NCBI GenBank assembly: GCA_003427395.1
Contig: BFEA01000037.1
Location: 475,818-508,724, forward strand
Direction: 5' to 3'
Origin: Chara braunii
Lineage: Eukaryota; Streptophyta; Charophyceae; Charales; Characeae
DNA: 32,907 bases
Part shown: in pieces, positions 30,346-32,907 of the stretch
How the letters are laid out: every line of letters starts with the position of its first letter
How positions within the stretch are numbered: position 1 is the stretch's first letter
Made by a program: the position numbers and the translations under genes
The notes under the pieces: generated by a model
Database searches by the model: none
The model's input: the letters and a program-made list of their open reading frames with translations, nothing else
What the model was told of the DNA's origin: nothing

Positions 30346-30727
30346 GGCAGATATCTACCGAGACCAGTGAGACCACCGATTCTTGATCACCGGTAACTGG
30401 GTGTGCCTCAGCCCGGCTCAGGTTCCGGCCCCCCCAAGGTGACCTGCCGAGAGGCAGTCATGCACCACAGTCACCTGTCAGCGAGGGTAGTGTCATAGGC
30501 CTGGTGGAAAAGTCGCAAACCCTGGCCTCCCTGCCCTGTGCTCGAACCCAATCCACCCCTTCTGAACCCGCACAACCAATGGGAGCTGTACAAATGACGA
30601 TTTCGGTCTATGCAGGAACAGATTCTATGTGGCAGCCACAATGACGAACAAATTCTATGTGCCATCCAGAATGGCTGAATCCCACAGTCTAATATTCTGG
30701 CATGCGCCTTTCCACAGCGGTGCTCCA

Positions 30728-31159
30728 CCACTGAGCATAAGACCACTTGTGCACCCGGTGTGTCCCTGGCCTGCGTTGGTCAACGCCCGTGGGCTGAGTG
30801 TGCAGAGTTGAGGATTCGAGAATTCGAACCCACAACCTCAGACCACAATGTGCACAGAGTTGAGGATTCGAGCATTTGAACCCGCAACCACTGAACATAA
30901 GATCACTTGTGCACCAGGTGTGTCCCTGGCCTGCATTGGTCAACGCCCGTGGGCTGAGTGTGCAGAGTTGACCTCAGACCACAATAGGCGCAGAGTTGAG
31001 GATTCGAGAATTCGAACCCACAATTTCAGACCACAATGCACGCTTTGGTCAACGCCCGTGGGCTGAGTGCGCAGAGTTGAGGGTTCGAGAATTCGAACCC
31101 ACAACCTCAGCCCATAACGCACATTCAATACGGATGCTCTACCCACTGAGCTCCGGCCC
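30728..31159 (-). repeat. tRNA-derived, SINE-like cluster with duplicated B boxes
   Basis: On the minus strand GGGCCGG is followed by AGCTCAGTGGGTAGAGCAT (31152-31134), a textbook tRNA D-arm and RNA polymerase III A box. A B box follows at GGTTCGAATTC (31099-31089). The T-stem is imperfect, so it is not an intact tRNA. Three more B-box modules occur further along (near 31019, 30878, 30828). Phrases GGTCAACGCCCGTGGGCTGA (30779, 30939, 31049) and CTTGTGCACC (30748, 30907) show that a ~161-bp segment was duplicated. It lies inside the GATGGT-type satellite. Confidence 0.65.
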
Positions 31160-31490
31160 TGGACAGTACGGTACAATACAGTACAGTGCACTACAGTACA
31201 GTGTGATGGTGATCTGGAGGAAGGTGACCATGACGGCGATGATTTTTAAGACAAAATGTTGTTGGGTGATGAAGATGGTGACGCTTCTGTTGACGCTGAG
31301 CACTGGTTAGGAAGACGATGGCATATGAGTGTGGATGCACATCAAAAAGCGTAACAAAAAAGAAAAACAGCTTAAGTTTCGAGGGAGGGAGCGGGGGGAA
31401 GGGAAGGTGACGCTGGTGAAGGTCTGCAGGCAAAAAAGGGAGACTCTATGACAAGGTTATAGAAAATGATGACGGGAAATGAGTTAAAAA

Positions 31491-31575
31491 CAAGAAAAAC
31501 AATAACAACTATTAAAAAAAAGAAAAACAATAGCAACTATTCAAAAAAAGACAAACAATAACAACTATTAAAAAT
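31491..31575 (+). repeat. Three copies of an A-rich ~29-bp unit
   Basis: AGAAAAACAATAACAACTAT and close variants occur at about 31493, 31520 and 31548, separated by poly-A runs. Confidence 0.75.
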
Positions 31576-31707
31576 ACGGACTTTGTTTTTTTTTTTGCCT
31601 TTTCTCCCCACCAAATAGGGAGTAGGCGGAAGGCAAGGCGGATGTGAAACGCGAAAGACATTCTTTGAGGTATCAGTCCCGGAAAAAGGAGCAGGGGATC
31701 TGAGCGA

Positions 31708-31800
31708 CAAGGTGAGCAGGTGGGCGGGTGACTGGGTGGTGTGGGTGGGTGAGGGGGCTGGTGAGTTGCGGGTGAGTGGGTGGGTGAGCGCTGCGGGAAG
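31708..31800 (+). repeat. GGTGGGTGAG-type G-rich minisatellite
   Basis: Repeated GGTGGGTGAG, GGTGACTG and GGGTGAG blocks give many closely spaced G-runs, a potential G-quadruplex region on the plus strand. Confidence 0.7.
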
Positions 31801-32490
31801 TCAAACAGAGATGTCTTAATATACTGCAAATCGAGAGAGGCACGAAGAGAATGCAACAGTTATTTATTAAAAAAAAACATCTACACAAGGGGAGAACAAA
31901 AACAAAACGGATCAATCATATTTAGAAAAAAATAACACTATCGCATATTACATAATAATTGTTAAGAGGGTTGGAGGTATGCCTGCGAACCATCCCCCCC
32001 CCAAACCCGCCCTTTTGGGGAGGACACAATAAAAGGGGTACATCCACGCGCTAAGGGTATTAGACATGCAGGCCTTCTACATTATCTCTTTTAACTTTTC
32101 GTTTTTTTCTTCCTTTAATTGTGGAGGACGGGGAGGGTGTGGGAGGTAAGGAACGGCTTTCTTCAATTCTTGAACTAAAAAAAAAGTAATGTTATGCCTT
32201 TTCCATTCCCTTCTTCGTTTTTGGTTTGCGATGCCTGTTTGGCGTTTAAAACAACAAAAAGGAAAGAAAAAAGACGTCTGTTTCGCGAGTGCGATCCTCG
32301 CTAAGGGGGGTAGCGAAAGAAAGTGGCGGAGTGGCAGGCTGTTCCGTCAGACTGACAGAGTAGTACCGTCTTCCCCCCCTAAAATGCGCCAGGGCTGAGG
32401 TCCCACCAGCAAAGAGGATTTGGATTTAGCGCCTGAATCTGGACGAGTTTTCGGCAGAGACGCAGATATTCAGAAAATCGCTATTTTCTC
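31801..32490. other. Unassigned sequence
   Basis: No gene was recognised. Homopolymer runs of A, T and C are common, and the short minus-strand frames are rich in Leu, Ser and Pro from low-complexity DNA. Confidence 0.4.
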
Positions 32491-32492
32491 CA

Positions 32493-32573
32493 CCTCTCTG
32501 GAAACATGTCCAAATTCAGGAGTTCCATCCAACCCTCTCTAGAAACATGTCCAGAATCAGGAGTTCCATCCAA
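32493..32573 (+). repeat. 41-bp tandem duplication
   Basis: CCTCTCTRGAAACATGTCC followed by ATTCAGGAGTTCCATCCAA or GAATCAGGAGTTCCATCCAA occurs at 32493-32532 and 32534-32573, with three or so differences by eye. Confidence 0.8.
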
Positions 32574-32907
32574 TCCTCTAAAAAACCCACCGGCGCCCGA
32601 CTCCAGTACTGCATCGCTGATCGTCAGAGAATAATATATACATCCATATAGGCGAGAGAAAGGGGGGAGGGGGGGAAGGGGTGGAGCTCACAAAAGCAGG
32701 GCAAAGAAAACAGAACCGAGAATAATGGCAGCGCCCGCGATCGATGAAAATGGCAAACACGAGGACACATCATACGCAAAGAGAGAGAGAGACAGAGCGG
32801 CAGAGAAAGAACCAAATAGGTTAGTGGCCAATCTTCCCCCGATCCCAGACGGGGAAATCCACAATTCCATTGCAAACACCACTCCTCTCTCTCTCTCTCT
32901 CTCTCTC
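32574..32907. other. Window end with purine-rich tracts and a terminal CT microsatellite
   Basis: GGGGGGAGGGGGGGAAGGGG lies near 32660, and a GAGAGAGA run near 32780. CT repeats begin at about 32884 and run off the window. No gene was recognised. Confidence 0.5.

Noticed and set aside
29913-30386. 157-codon plus-strand frame
   Set aside because: It spans the minisatellite, and the other two plus frames are open as well, so it has no coding signature.
31080-31159. Functional tRNA gene
   Set aside because: The D-arm is perfect, but the T-stem and acceptor stem do not pair, so it is tRNA-derived, not an intact tRNA.
32624-32882. Minus-strand frames at the window end
   Set aside because: Leu/Ser/Pro/Cys-rich translations of GA- and GGGGA-rich DNA that overlap in several frames.

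Overview
This window looks like repeat-rich nuclear DNA from a large plant-lineage genome. The evidence is a Ty3/gypsy element with a primer-binding site matching the plant initiator tRNA-Met, a fragment of mitochondrial nad2, widely spaced candidate exons and abundant microsatellites. A charophyte alga such as Chara, or another large-genome streptophyte, would fit. That is inference; no marker here fixes the species. There is no bacterial-style gene density, and most open frames are chance frames in C/T-rich or tandemly repeated DNA.

Layout. Positions 1-3100 are C/T-rich and hold two diverged copies of a ~1.17 kb direct repeat. Around 3250-3700 are a protein-like open frame and a polypurine tract resembling the 3' end of an LTR element. 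From 3700 to 10500 there is mostly unassigned sequence with three low-confidence open frames. At 10536-10725 (+) lies a GC-rich candidate exon with good splice signals. At 10815-11385 is the first copy of a dispersed repeat (second copy 27543-28165); the first carries a 58-bp-arm palindrome. At 13488-13619 (-) is the clearest host-gene signal: a 132-bp exon of a divergent PAP2 / acid phosphatase (DUF212) family protein.

Positions 14755-22169 hold a decayed minus-strand Ty3/gypsy retrotransposon. From right to left it has a truncated 5' LTR, PBS, a microsatellite-bearing leader, gag with a CCHC knuckle, protease, reverse transcriptase, RNase H, integrase, a GPF/Y-like C-terminal region and a 3' LTR with a TATA box. 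It carries many stops, frameshifts and lost catalytic residues, so it is dead. If the DUF212 gene starts further right, this element sits in one of its introns in the sense orientation.

Positions 24221-24942 contain six short hairpins that share a loop sequence while their stems differ and still pair; a seventh copy has only the loop. This is followed at 25231-25757 by five units of an alternating A/B repeat, most with their own small hairpin. I found no known family for either and regard them as the most unusual part of the window. Further right are a CpG-rich patch (26640-27540), a mitochondrial nad2 insertion (28497-28623), a candidate minus-strand exon (29041-29240), a GATGGT-type satellite, a ~38-bp minisatellite and a tRNA-derived, SINE-like cluster with duplicated B-box modules (30728-31159). 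The window ends in a CT microsatellite.
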